A stretch of DNA of 21,319 nucleotides from Clostridiaceae bacterium (GCA_012522035.1 JAAYLF010000172.1:1-21319); one strand, 5' to 3'; shown: positions 1 to 9,894, counted from the stretch's first letter. Notes: generated by a model from the sequence alone, not told the origin. Translations and numbers: made by a program.

Positions 1-808
1 AGCTTGCAGTAACCCTGTCCCTTACAGTTGGGCTTCCTCCTCTTTGCAGATGTCCAAGAATGGTTGTCGTTGTAGATATACCGGTTATCTGTCTTATCTG
101 CTCGGCAATCTCCAAAGTACCGCCCACGCCTTCAGCAATTATAACTATATAGTGATGCTTTCCTCTGTTCCTGCATCCCAGAATGGGCTTTATTATATCT
201 TCATCTATATTGAACTCCTTTTCAGGAAGAATGCATGCTTCAGCACCATCTGCAATAGCACAGTAAAGAGCGATGTATCCTGCATCTCTACCCATAACTT
301 CCACGACACTACATCTTTCATGAGAAAATGCAGTATCCTTTATCTTGTCTATTGCATCCTTTACAGTATTCAAGGCAGTATCAAATCCTATTGTGTAATC
401 AGTACAATGTATGTCATTATCTATTGTAGCGGGTATTCCAATAACAGGAAGTCCGACTCTTGCAAGATCTCTTGCACCTCTGAAAGAACCATCGCCGCCG
501 ATGACAATAAGGGCATCGATCTTGAACACCTTCGCCATGCGAAAGCCTCTTTCAACCCCTTCCGGTGTGTTGAAAGCCTTGCATCTTGATGTCTGCAAAA
601 ATGTGCCTCCACGGCTCATGATATCAGACACCGATCTTAAATTAAGCTCGTGTATGTCTCCTTCCAACAGTCCTTCAAATCCTTTTCTTATGCCATAAAC
701 ATGGAAACCATGATATATTCCTGAACGCACCACTGCTCTTATGGCAGCATTCATTCCCGGGGCGTCTCCTCCTGATGTAAGTACTCCAATTCTTTTTATG
801 TTCTCCAT
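1..808 (-). CDS. pfkA: 6-phosphofructokinase (ATP type), 3' end outside window
   Basis: Phosphorylates fructose 6-phosphate to fructose 1,6-bisphosphate in glycolysis, in the cytoplasm. Translating back from ATG 808 gives about 269 residues with family motifs in order: TSGGDAPGMNAAIRAVVR (from residue 11), GGTFLQTSRC (67-76), GGDGS (104-108), PATIDND (126-132, catalytic Asp130), MGRDAGYIAL, IIAEGVGG and LGHLQRGGSP. Gly107 in GGDGS marks an ATP rather than a pyrophosphate enzyme, because PPi enzymes carry Asp there. The second selectivity position, usually Gly in ATP enzymes and Lys in PPi enzymes, is Ala127 here. The start is supported by GGAGG about 8 bases upstream. The frame runs off the left edge, so roughly the last 50 residues are missing if it has the usual ~320-residue length. 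It follows dnaE by 122 bases and has its own promoter. Confidence 0.96.
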   Translation of the reverse strand, partial: MENIKRIGVLTSGGDAPGMNAAIRAVVRSGIYHGFHVYGIRKGFEGLLEGDIHELNLRSVSDIMSRGGTFLQTSRCKAFNTPEGVERGFRMAKVFKIDALIVIGGDGSFRGARDLARVGLPVIGIPATIDNDIHCTDYTIGFDTALNTVKDAIDKIKDTAFSHERCSVVEVMGRDAGYIALYCAIADGAEACILPEKEFNIDEDIIKPILGCRNRGKHHYIVIIAEGVGGTLEIAEQIRQITGISTTTTILGHLQRGGSPTVRDRVTAS

Positions 809-869
809 AGTATTATCCTCCATGCATGTTACTTGATAAAGGGCAATTTAAATATGCAACATAAAATAT

Positions 870-898
870 ATTATACAATGATATACGCTAAATTACAA
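870..898 (-). promoter_or_regulatory. Sigma-A type promoter of pfkA
   Basis: On the minus strand a -35 box TTGTAA (898-893) is followed by a 17-base spacer and a perfect -10 box TATAAT (875-870). Transcription would begin near 863, leaving a leader of about 55 bases before the pfkA ATG. No convincing terminator lies between dnaE and this promoter, so read-through from dnaE may add to pfkA expression. Confidence 0.72.
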
Positions 899-930
899 TA
901 TTTGTGTTTTTGTACTCTTTGTGGAACAAA

Positions 931-3900
931 CTATGAGCGAAGAATCTCTTCCAGATAATTTATCACATTACTGTCGGCATTTATAAAGCCTTTAAGCAGC
1001 AGGCTGCCTGTTTTATCGTCATAGATGTTAACCTCGGTTTTTCCACTGAAGTATTTTATAAAAGCCTGCAGCCTTTTTATGTTCTTGGCATTTGTTCTGT
1101 AGCTTAGAGTTTTTGAGTTCTCACTCAGATATACATCTATTGGTGTAACCTGCTCAACAATAATATTTGGTTTTTCATCTTCACTTAGACTCAGTCTTCC
1201 ATTTACTATTATTATGGACTCATTGTGAAGAAACTGATTGTATTTTTCCAGAATTTTTGGAAAAACCAAAAGTTCCGCATGTCCATACATGTCCTCAATG
1301 GTACAAAAAGCCATGATGGTATTGTTTTTTGTTGTTTTTTTCTTGATATCAGTAATAATACCACCAATTGTCACTTTCATATTGTCTTTAATATTCTCAG
1401 GAAACCCTGATTCAAGGTTTGTATCGTCCTCGCTTGTCATCAAATCTGAGGTTTTTATGTTTCTAATCAGAGCAAATTTTCCCTCATAATCATATAAAGG
1501 ATGTCCGGATATGTATATTCCCATCATTTCCTTTTCCATACTGAGAAGAGTGTTCTTCTCAAACTCATCAATGTCCGGATAATCCACCTCAATCATGTCG
1601 CTTTCTGCCAGGTCGTCTGTCAAATCAAACAAGGTTAATTGTCCTTCTACCCTTTTCTTCTTGGCATTGCTTGCCATGTCCATAACTGATTCATATACAG
1701 CAAGCAGTTTGGATCGGTAAACACCCAAAGAATCGAAAGCTCCTGCTTTTATCAGACTTTCAACACATCTTTTATTAACTTCCGGTCCAATGCGCATGAC
1801 AAAATCCGCAAAGGAAGTAAATTTTCCGTTACTCTCCCTTTCACGAACTATTGACTCTACCGCATTCAATCCTACATTTTTTATTGCCATTAGTCCGAAT
1901 TGAATCGAATCTCCCACAACAGTAAATTCTGCCCTGCTCTTGTTTATATCCGGCGGAAGAACTTCAATATTCATAAGCCTTAGCTCGCCTATATACTGGG
2001 TGATTTTTTCAGGGCTACCCATGTAACTGTTTAGAAGACATGCCATGAATATTACAGGATAGTATGTCTTAAGCCATGCTGTCTGGTATGCCACAACGGC
2101 ATAGCATGCAGCATGTGCCTTGTTGAAAGCATAACTTGCAAAGTCCGTCATTTGGTCAAACACTTTATTGGCAATTTCCTTGCTGACCCCTCTCTGACAG
2201 GCTCCTTCAACAAAATGTGCTCTTTCCTTTTCCATGACATCATGCTTTTTCTTTGCCATGGCACGACGAACAAGATCCGACTGTCCCATAGTATATCCTG
2301 CCATGTCCCTTACTATCTGCATTACCTGTTCCTGGTATACCATGCATCCGTAAGTAACATCCAAAATATCTTCAAGTATGGGATGATCGTATTTGACATT
2401 TTTCGGATTTCTTTTGTATGCAATGTATGTAGGAATTTGATCCATGGGTCCGGGTCTGTACAGCGAAATGCCCGCAATGACATCTTCCAGCTTGTCCGGC
2501 TGCAATTCCATCATAAAACTTGTCATGCCAGGACTTTCCAACTGGAATATGCCCGCAGTTTTTCCATCACATATTGTTTTATATACATTCAGATCATCCA
2601 TCTCCATGTTGTCAAAATCCACGTCAACATCATGCAGTTCTTTTATCAAATTAACCGAATCATCAATAACCGTGAGGGTTTTCAGACCCAGAAAGTCTAC
2701 TTTCAACAGCCCCAATTTCTCAAGCATGGTCATTGAGAACTGGGTGACAGTATTGCCATCCTGTGTTAATTGAACCGGTACATAGTCAGTAACAGGTTCT
2801 TTTGTAAGAACAACCCCGGCAGCATGTGTGGATACATTCCTCGGCATGCCTTCAAGTTTCATGGAGGTGTCAAGCAAATCCTTGATTACAGGATCTTCTT
2901 CGTATCTTTTTCTTAATTCTGCAGACATGTCCAAAGCCTGCTTTATCGTCATACCGGGCGAAAAAGGAATCATTTTTGCTATTGCATCCACCTCGGCATA
3001 GGGTATGTCCAATACCCTGCCAACATCCCTTACGGAGCCTCTTGCAGCCATTGTACCAAAAGTAATTATCTGAGCAACCCTGTCCTCGCCATATTTGGAT
3101 ATGACATAGTCAATGACTTCCTTGCGCCTTGAGTCGCAGAAATCAATATCAAAGTCAGGCATGCTGATTCTTTCAGGGTTAAGAAACCTTTCAAATGCAA
3201 GGTTGTACTTGAGTGAATCAATATTTGTAATGCCAAGACAATATGCAACCAGACTCCCGGCACCGGATCCTCTTCCAGGACCAACGGTGATTCCATTGTC
3301 TTTTGCGTATTTGACAAAATCCCATACAATCAGATAATAATCGGAATAACCCATGTTTTTAATAACAGAAAGCTCATACTCAAGCCTCTGCCTGACTTCA
3401 TCATTTATCCTGCCATAGCGTTTCAATGCACCTTCCATGCATAGTTTTTCCAGATATTCATCCGAAGTATAACCTTGAGGCTTTTCAAAATTCGGAAGAA
3501 CAGGTCTGCCAAACTCAATTTCCACATTGCAGCGGTTTGCAATTTCCACAGTATTGGATAGAGCTTCCGGTATATTTTTGAAAAGGTTGTACATTTCCTC
3601 TGGAGATCTCAAATAGACCTTGTCTGAATTAAAGACAAGCCTGTCCCCATCGCTCAATCTCTTTCCGGTTTGAATGCAGATAAGTATCTCTTGGATTCTG
3701 GCATCCTCCCTATGTATGAAGTGTACGTCATTTGTACATACAAGTGGAATACCCGTTTCCCTGGACATTTTTATGAGGCTCTGGTTAACAACAAGCTGCT
3801 CTTCCATGTCGTTGCTCTGCAATTCCAAAAAGAAATTGCCTTTCCCAAAGATATCATTATACTCAAGAGCAAGACTCTTAGCCCTTTCGTACTCACCATT

Positions 3901-4347
3901 CAAAATCAACTGGGGTACACTTCCACCAATGCAGGCAGAAAGGCATATGAGTCCTTTGGAATGCTTTTTCAACAATTCCATGTCAACTCTTGGTTTGTAA
4001 TAATAGCCTTCGGTAAAGGCAACAGATATGAGCTTTATGAGGTTTTTGTAGCCTTCATTATTCTCGGCAAGGAGAACCAAATGACCATACTCGGAGTCAT
4101 TTTTGCCTTCTTTGTCAAATCTGGATCTTCTTGCTGTATAAACCTCACATCCAATTATGGGTTTTATACCATGCTTTTTACATTCTTCATAAAAATCAAT
4201 GGTTCCGTACATTACGCCATGAACAGTAAGTGCAATAGCATCCATGCCCAACTCCTTGCATGCAGGTACCAGGTCTTTTATACGGCATGCACCGTCAAGA
4301 AGACTGTACTCACTATGCACGTGTAAATGTACGAAACCATTTTTCAT
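931..4347 (-). CDS. dnaE: DNA polymerase III alpha subunit, DnaE type
   Basis: Replicative DNA polymerase of 1138 residues, close to the ~1160 of E. coli DnaE. The N-terminal PHP domain has all nine usual metal-ligand positions (His9, His11, Asp18, His43, Glu68, His89, Cys139, Asp208, His210), which is typical of Gram-positive DnaE. The palm has GRGSGAGSLVAYCLGIT, then PDFDIDF with catalytic Asp398 and Asp400, and the third Asp551 in KVDFLGLK. FNKAHAACYAVVAYQTAWLK and an OB fold near residue 975-1060 (MKVTIGGIITDIKKKTTK) follow. Clostridia usually also have PolC, so this is probably the second, primer-extending polymerase; that is family knowledge. The usual TDHG motif in the PHP domain reads TVHG (Val42). 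The start is supported by AGAGGGTGAT upstream. It sits 19 bases after the sugar mutase stop, so the two are probably co-transcribed. Confidence 0.97.
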   Translation of the reverse strand: MKNGFVHLHVHSEYSLLDGACRIKDLVPACKELGMDAIALTVHGVMYGTIDFYEECKKHGIKPIIGCEVYTARRSRFDKEGKNDSEYGHLVLLAENNEGYKNLIKLISVAFTEGYYYKPRVDMELLKKHSKGLICLSACIGGSVPQLILNGEYERAKSLALEYNDIFGKGNFFLELQSNDMEEQLVVNQSLIKMSRETGIPLVCTNDVHFIHREDARIQEILICIQTGKRLSDGDRLVFNSDKVYLRSPEEMYNLFKNIPEALSNTVEIANRCNVEIEFGRPVLPNFEKPQGYTSDEYLEKLCMEGALKRYGRINDEVRQRLEYELSVIKNMGYSDYYLIVWDFVKYAKDNGITVGPGRGSGAGSLVAYCLGITNIDSLKYNLAFERFLNPERISMPDFDIDFCDSRRKEVIDYVISKYGEDRVAQIITFGTMAARGSVRDVGRVLDIPYAEVDAIAKMIPFSPGMTIKQALDMSAELRKRYEEDPVIKDLLDTSMKLEGMPRNVSTHAAGVVLTKEPVTDYVPVQLTQDGNTVTQFSMTMLEKLGLLKVDFLGLKTLTVIDDSVNLIKELHDVDVDFDNMEMDDLNVYKTICDGKTAGIFQLESPGMTSFMMELQPDKLEDVIAGISLYRPGPMDQIPTYIAYKRNPKNVKYDHPILEDILDVTYGCMVYQEQVMQIVRDMAGYTMGQSDLVRRAMAKKKHDVMEKERAHFVEGACQRGVSKEIANKVFDQMTDFASYAFNKAHAACYAVVAYQTAWLKTYYPVIFMACLLNSYMGSPEKITQYIGELRLMNIEVLPPDINKSRAEFTVVGDSIQFGLMAIKNVGLNAVESIVRERESNGKFTSFADFVMRIGPEVNKRCVESLIKAGAFDSLGVYRSKLLAVYESVMDMASNAKKKRVEGQLTLFDLTDDLAESDMIEVDYPDIDEFEKNTLLSMEKEMMGIYISGHPLYDYEGKFALIRNIKTSDLMTSEDDTNLESGFPENIKDNMKVTIGGIITDIKKKTTKNNTIMAFCTIEDMYGHAELLVFPKILEKYNQFLHNESIIIVNGRLSLSEDEKPNIIVEQVTPIDVYLSENSKTLSYRTNAKNIKRLQAFIKYFSGKTEVNIYDDKTGSLLLKGFINADSNVINYLEEILRS

Positions 4348-4366
4348 CTATTTATCACCCTCTGAT

Positions 4367-6097
4367 TTATTCATATAATTTCTTTATGGTAGCCATAACG
4401 CTTTCTTTGATTTTTGCGGCTTTTTCTTTAGCCTCATCCATGTCTTCACCTTTGGCTCCGAAGTAGACCTTTATCTTTGGTTCGGTGCCTGATGGCCTTA
4501 CTACAGCCCAATTGTCACCAAAACTATAGTATAGAACATCTTCCTTGTCAAACTCAATATCCACCACAACAGGTTCTTCACCAAAAACATATTTCTTCGA
4601 GGCCAGGTAGTCAATCATGTTGGTAACAGGCATTTCGGAAATCTGATTCTTCATTTCTCTCAATCGAGCCATGATCTCCTTGGACTTCTCAAGTCCAGTT
4701 TCTCCCTGGAATACCAAAGATACCTGTGTCTCATAATGATAGCCATACTTTGCATAAATCTCATCCAATGCCTGCAAAAGATTCATGCCTTTTGCATTGT
4801 AATATGCCGCAACTTCCGCAAGAAGCACACATGTAGCTATTCCATCCTTGTCTCTTGCATAGCTGCCAGGCAGATAACCGTAGCTTTCCTCAAAACCAAA
4901 CAGGAAGCTCTTGCCTCCTTCGTCTTCATGTTTGTTAATTGCTCCACCTATATACTTGAATCCAGTAAATACATCGATGTACTCAATATCATGATATTTG
5001 CAGATGGCTTCAGTCAAACGGGTTGACACAATTGTTGAAACAACAAACGGATTCTCCGGCATTGTTTTTTTGCTCTTTCTGGTTGTGATAATATAATCAA
5101 GGAGCAAAATGCCAATCTGGTTTCCGTTAAGCAGAACATATTCACCATTTTCGTTCTTTACGGCTGCTCCCGCCCTGTCTGCATCCGGATCCGTTGCAAG
5201 AATCAAGTCAGCTCCCTTTTCATCAGCCAGTTGTATTGCCAGCTCGTATACGGTACCATCCTCAGGATTTGGAACCGCTACAGTTGGGAAGTTTCCATCA
5301 GGAGTCATCTGAGCCTTTACGGTATAAAGTTCTTTGAAACCAAGCCTCTTTAACAGCTTTGGTACGTAGTTTATACCAGCTCCATGTAATGGAGTGTATA
5401 CCAACTTCAGCTTTGGAGCATTGATGCTGAGAGCATTTCTGTCGATGACAAGTCTTCTTACTGTTTTAAGATAAGAGTTTTTAATGTTCACCCCAATTTT
5501 GGTAATTCTTCCTCTATTGGAAAGGAACTCAAAATCAAACCCTGGTATTTTGCTGTAATCAGTAAGAGTGTTCAATATTTCTTTTATCTTCTCAATATCA
5601 TCTGGAGTAAGCTGTGAGCCCTCCGCACCAAAAACCTTGTATCCATTGTATTCCTTGGGATTATGACTTGCAGTAATTAAAACGCCCATTGTACATTTCA
5701 GCAACCTGATTGAGTACGACATGGCAGGGACAGGACATAATTCGCTGTGCATGTAAACTTTTATGCCATGACCTGCAAACACTGCCGCAGCTTCTTTAGC
5801 AAATTCCAGTGAGTGGTTTCTTGAATCGTTTCCAACCATGATGGACGGCTTTTCCACGCCAAGGCTGTTTACATACTCAGCTATGGCATTGCTGAGTTTT
5901 CGAACTACATAAACGTTCATACGGTTGGTGCCTGCACCTACCAAACCTCGAACACCAGCAGTGCCAAACTCCAGTTCTTTATAGAACCTGTCTCTAATCT
6001 CATCTGGATTGTCTTTAATAGCTAAAAGCTCGGCTTTTGTTTCCAAATCAAACGAAATACCCGTACTCCATTGCTTATACAAATCCATTACATTCAT
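4367..6097 (-). CDS. pgcA: Phosphoglucomutase/phosphomannomutase (long PgcA-type phosphosugar mutase)
   Basis: Alpha-D-phosphohexomutase of 576 residues that interconverts glucose 1-phosphate and glucose 6-phosphate, feeding glycogen, cell-envelope sugar and glycolytic pools. All four active-site segments are present: the phosphoserine loop TASHNPKEYNGYK (Ser144), the metal loop DPDADR (303-308), the sugar-binding loop GFEESYGYLPGSYARD near residue 400, and the C-terminal phosphate-binding loop RPSGTEPKIKVYFG (from 534). The length matches the Bacillus PgcA type rather than the ~450-residue ManB/GlmM type, so glucose rather than glucosamine phosphate is the likely substrate. Mannose activity cannot be excluded. 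It starts 17 bases after purL with AAGGGGGT as ribosome binding site, and dnaE follows 19 bases later, which suggests a purL-pgcA-dnaE transcript. Confidence 0.93.
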   Translation of the reverse strand: MNVMDLYKQWSTGISFDLETKAELLAIKDNPDEIRDRFYKELEFGTAGVRGLVGAGTNRMNVYVVRKLSNAIAEYVNSLGVEKPSIMVGNDSRNHSLEFAKEAAAVFAGHGIKVYMHSELCPVPAMSYSIRLLKCTMGVLITASHNPKEYNGYKVFGAEGSQLTPDDIEKIKEILNTLTDYSKIPGFDFEFLSNRGRITKIGVNIKNSYLKTVRRLVIDRNALSINAPKLKLVYTPLHGAGINYVPKLLKRLGFKELYTVKAQMTPDGNFPTVAVPNPEDGTVYELAIQLADEKGADLILATDPDADRAGAAVKNENGEYVLLNGNQIGILLLDYIITTRKSKKTMPENPFVVSTIVSTRLTEAICKYHDIEYIDVFTGFKYIGGAINKHEDEGGKSFLFGFEESYGYLPGSYARDKDGIATCVLLAEVAAYYNAKGMNLLQALDEIYAKYGYHYETQVSLVFQGETGLEKSKEIMARLREMKNQISEMPVTNMIDYLASKKYVFGEEPVVVDIEFDKEDVLYYSFGDNWAVVRPSGTEPKIKVYFGAKGEDMDEAKEKAAKIKESVMATIKKLYE

Positions 6098-6114
6098 AAG
6101 ATAACCCCCTTGTG

Positions 6115-9100
6115 TTATTTTGTATAATATTCAACCCCGGACCTGAATAACATCTGGTCTTTAGGTCCTGGAACATTGACACAAACATTTTCTCCAATTC
6201 TTTCAGAATGGGCCATCTTGCCAAGGATTCTTCCATCAGGACTTGTAATACCTTCAATTGCGTACATGCTTCCCATCTTGTTCCATTCAGGATCCATAGT
6301 AGCATTTCCAAACTCATCAACATATTGGGTTGCTATCTGGTTGTTCTCTATCAGAACCCTGATGGTTTCCTCATCCGCGTGAAAACGTCCCTCCTTGCAG
6401 CTTACAGGCAGATAGAACACATCTCCTGCTTTTGTATTCCAAAGCCATGGCGACTTTGTTGAAACAACCTTGGTTCCTGCAATCACGGACACGTGTCTGC
6501 CTAAGGTGTTAAGCGTCAATATGGGATCTTTTTCTTCAGGCTCCTTTATTGTACCATAAGGAAGCAGTCCAAGTCTAACAAGAGCCTGAAACCCGTTGCC
6601 TATACCAAGCATCAGTCCATCATGATTTGCCAAAAGCTCTTCCACGCTTTCTTTAATATATGAATTTCTAAATACCGCAGCTATAAATTTGCCTGCGCCT
6701 TCAGGTTCGTCTCCAGCACTACTTCCTCCCGGAAGCACAACAATCTGAGAATTATCAATCATATTCTTCAAAACTCTGATTGATTCTTCTATTTCCTTTC
6801 CTGACATGTTTCTAAACACGCAGGTCTCTACAACAGCACCGGCATCTTCAAAAGCCTTGATTGTCTCATATTCACCATTTGTTCCAGGGAACAAAGGCAT
6901 GAAAACCCTCGGTTTGGCAAGCTTTATGCTTGAGTACTTTCTGTTATTCTCCTCATATTCAGGAATCCTTACATCATTGCCTGATGAAGAGGCTTTTTCA
7001 GAGAAAACATCGCAAAGAGGTTTTTTCCATGTTTCCAAAAGCTCGTCAAGGGATACAGCTTCATCACCCAACTTGATTGTCCTCTCTTCAATAGTGGATC
7101 CCAAATCAATATAGTCAAGACCTTCCAGATCCATTTCGCCTGCACTGTCATCCAGCTCAATTATAATCGAGCCGTACATCTTATCAAACAGATTGTCAAA
7201 CACCTTCAAATCAAAGCCAATCATATTGCCAAAGCACATAAGGGATATTGTTTCTGCAATACCACCGAATCTAACCGCCATGGCTGCTCTTATCTTGCCT
7301 TGATTTGCCAGAGTGTGTATTTTCATATAGTTCTTTTTCATGCTTTCAAAATCAGGTATGAAATCTTCATTTACAGGCAGTTTGTAAAGTATGACCCTTG
7401 AATTTGCCTTCTTGAACTCCTGTGAAACAACCTTGCCCACATCATCCAACACTGACACTGCAAATGAAACAAGGGTTGGCGGCACGTCAATTTCCATAAA
7501 GGTGCCACTCATTGAATCCTTTCCACCAATTGAGGGAATCTTGAGCTCTTTTTGAACATGGAATGCTCCTAAAAGAGCAGCAAGGGGTTTTCCCCATTTT
7601 GTTGGATTGTCATAGAGTCTCTCAAAATATTCCTGGAAAGTAAGTCTTGCTCTTGAGAAATCACCACCAAGACTTGTTACCTTGGCCAGTGAATCTACCA
7701 CAGCAAAAATGCTTCCGTGATATGGACTCTTTTCGGAAATATATGGGTCGTATCCAAAAGTCATTATGGAACCTGTTTTTGTATCCCCGTTAAGAACAGG
7801 TATTTTTGAAACCATGCCATCTGCTGGTGTTAACTGATATTTGCCGCCCAGAGGCATGATAACAGCATTTCCACCAACGGTACTGTCAAACATCTCCACT
7901 AGCCCTTTCTGGCTGCAGCTGTTCAAATCTTTTAGATTCTTTATCCACTCATCTTTTATACTCTCAACTTTTCTTTCTTCATAACCAATGTCAATGGAAT
8001 CTACCTTTGCGCAAGCCTTTTGTGTGACACCATTTGTATCAAGAAAATGCCTACTAATATCAACAATCAAATCTCCGCGCCAGTACATTTTCAGTCTTCC
8101 GGAATCTGTAATTTCTGCAACCACCACAGCTTCCAGATTCTCTTCATTTGCGTACTGTATAAATTTCTCGGCATCGTTTTCACTTACCACTACAGCCATT
8201 CTCTCCTGGGATTCGCTGATGGCAATCTCTGTGCCATCAAGACCTTCATATTTCAAAGGTACCAGGTCAAGATTTATGGAAATGGAAGGAGCAAGCTCAC
8301 CTATCGCAACAGAAACTCCTCCTGCTCCAAAGTCATTGGACTTCTTTATTAAAGTACTTACTTCTTTCTTTCTAAACAATCTCATTATGTTTCTTTCAAG
8401 AGGAGGATTTCCTTTCTGCACTTCAGAGCCAAGGGTTTGAATGGCATCAACTGTCTGCTCTTTGGATGAACCGGTTGCACCACCTATACCATCTCTTCCA
8501 GTTCTTCCACCCAAGAGAATTATCAAATCCCCTTTCTCAGGTTTAGACCTTACAACATTCTCTTTTGGAGCAGCCGCAATTACCGCCCCAAGTTCCATTC
8601 TCTTGGCCATGTAACCAGGATGATATATCTCCTTCACAAAACCGGCAGGTACTCCTATCTGGTTGCCATAGGAGCTGTAGCCTTTTGCTGCTGTGGTAGT
8701 GATGACTCTTTGTGGGAGTTTTCCTTCCCTGGTATCCTCAACTGGCACAGTCGGATCTGCACAGCCGGTTATTCTCATTGCCTGATAAACATATGACCTT
8801 CCAGACAACGGATCCCTTATTGCGCCTCCAAGGCAGGTGGAAGCTCCACCAAACGGCTCTACCTCAGTCGGGTGGTTGTGGGTTTCATTCTTGAACATCA
8901 GAAGATAGTCTTCCTCTTTTCCATCCACATCCACCTTGATTTTAATGCTGCATGCATTCACTTCTTCGGATTCGTCCAAATCTTCAAGATAACCATGCTT
9001 TTTCAAATATTTCATTCCTATGGTGGCCAGATCCATAAGACTAATGTCTTTTTTGTCTTCCCTGTCACCATATACATCTTTTCTTGCCATAAGGTAATCT

Positions 9101-9858
9101 TCAAAAGTCTTTTTTATTACGCTGTTGTCTGGCAAGACCACCTCAACAAGTTTTGTATGGAATGTGGTGTGTCTGCAGTGGTCAGACCAATATGTGTCAA
9201 GGACTCTGATTTCGGTAATTGTAGGATCTCTTCTTTCAGTATCCCTGAAATAGTTGCGTACATAAACTAAATCTTCCAGAGACATGGCAAGACCAAGCTT
9301 GTTGTAAAGCTTTTCCACCTTGTCATCGGACATAGCTATAAATCCTTCAAGTTTCTCTATTCTTGAAGCAGATTTTGTTTTCGTATCAAGGGATACTGGT
9401 TTGGGCTGTGTATCCTCTCTTAAATCCAGAGGATTGATAATATATTTTTTAATTTTATCTATGTCGGTTTTTTCAAGATTTCCGGTTAGAACGTATACTA
9501 TTGCAGTTTTAACGATAGGGTTGTCACGTGGTGCAAGAATTCTCAAACATTGCTCGCAGGAATCAGCTCTTTGATCATATTGTCCTGGAAGTAGTTCAAC
9601 GGCAAAAACATAATCATTTTCACCAACGTAAAATTCCTCTTCGTAAACAATATCTGCGTTAGGCTGTGAGAATATTGTCGTTTTTGCTATATCAAATACA
9701 GAATCGTTCAAATATTCAACATCATACCTGTTCAATATTCGTACATTATCGAGATTTTTAATACCAAGAGTTGATTTAAGGTCTTTAAGTAGTAATTGTG
9801 CTTCCACATCCAAACCTTTTTTCTTTTCGACAAACAATCTTCTGACAGTTGAGTTCAT
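6115..9858 (-). CDS. purL: Phosphoribosylformylglycinamidine synthase, single-chain PurL with GATase domain lacking its catalytic Cys
   Basis: Fourth step of purine synthesis: converts FGAR to FGAM using ATP and glutamine. The 1247-residue chain has an N-terminal PurS-like part, then the synthetase core with SDHCRHTTF, NETHNHPTEVEPFGGAST, GGRTGRDGIGGATGSS, NDFGAGGVSVAIGE and PSIGGKDSMSG, and a C-terminal class I glutaminase domain from about residue 990. In that domain the nucleophile motif GxCNG reads GIGNGFQ: residue 1087 is Gly (GGC at 6600-6598) where the family has Cys. The His and Glu of the triad remain in HSER near the end. Nearby GGF reads GGS (Ser1046). As read, the protein should not hydrolyse glutamine but could use free ammonia; that is inference. 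The ATG has a GGGGG-type site upstream and a promoter at 9895-9923. Confidence 0.95.
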   Translation of the reverse strand: MNSTVRRLFVEKKKGLDVEAQLLLKDLKSTLGIKNLDNVRILNRYDVEYLNDSVFDIAKTTIFSQPNADIVYEEEFYVGENDYVFAVELLPGQYDQRADSCEQCLRILAPRDNPIVKTAIVYVLTGNLEKTDIDKIKKYIINPLDLREDTQPKPVSLDTKTKSASRIEKLEGFIAMSDDKVEKLYNKLGLAMSLEDLVYVRNYFRDTERRDPTITEIRVLDTYWSDHCRHTTFHTKLVEVVLPDNSVIKKTFEDYLMARKDVYGDREDKKDISLMDLATIGMKYLKKHGYLEDLDESEEVNACSIKIKVDVDGKEEDYLLMFKNETHNHPTEVEPFGGASTCLGGAIRDPLSGRSYVYQAMRITGCADPTVPVEDTREGKLPQRVITTTAAKGYSSYGNQIGVPAGFVKEIYHPGYMAKRMELGAVIAAAPKENVVRSKPEKGDLIILLGGRTGRDGIGGATGSSKEQTVDAIQTLGSEVQKGNPPLERNIMRLFRKKEVSTLIKKSNDFGAGGVSVAIGELAPSISINLDLVPLKYEGLDGTEIAISESQERMAVVVSENDAEKFIQYANEENLEAVVVAEITDSGRLKMYWRGDLIVDISRHFLDTNGVTQKACAKVDSIDIGYEERKVESIKDEWIKNLKDLNSCSQKGLVEMFDSTVGGNAVIMPLGGKYQLTPADGMVSKIPVLNGDTKTGSIMTFGYDPYISEKSPYHGSIFAVVDSLAKVTSLGGDFSRARLTFQEYFERLYDNPTKWGKPLAALLGAFHVQKELKIPSIGGKDSMSGTFMEIDVPPTLVSFAVSVLDDVGKVVSQEFKKANSRVILYKLPVNEDFIPDFESMKKNYMKIHTLANQGKIRAAMAVRFGGIAETISLMCFGNMIGFDLKVFDNLFDKMYGSIIIELDDSAGEMDLEGLDYIDLGSTIEERTIKLGDEAVSLDELLETWKKPLCDVFSEKASSSGNDVRIPEYEENNRKYSSIKLAKPRVFMPLFPGTNGEYETIKAFEDAGAVVETCVFRNMSGKEIEESIRVLKNMIDNSQIVVLPGGSSAGDEPEGAGKFIAAVFRNSYIKESVEELLANHDGLMLGIGNGFQALVRLGLLPYGTIKEPEEKDPILTLNTLGRHVSVIAGTKVVSTKSPWLWNTKAGDVFYLPVSCKEGRFHADEETIRVLIENNQIATQYVDEFGNATMDPEWNKMGSMYAIEGITSPDGRILGKMAHSERIGENVCVNVPGPKDQMLFRSGVEYYTK

Positions 9859-9894
9859 TGTTTAACCCCCAAAAATGATATAACGTACTCAAAT

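Noticed and set aside
44..589. 181-codon plus-strand open frame opposite pfkA
   Set aside because: The minus strand encodes an unmistakable PFK over the same bases; the plus frame has no family motifs and a Cys/Ser/Tyr-rich antisense look.
3670..4326. 218-codon plus-strand open frame over the DnaE PHP region
   Set aside because: The minus strand carries conserved PHP ligands across the whole stretch; the plus frame is a by-product.
6721..6723. PurL GGF to GGS change as a separate loss of function
   Set aside because: The oxyanion hole uses backbone groups of the glycines, and this position may vary; it is mentioned only as support for the Cys loss.
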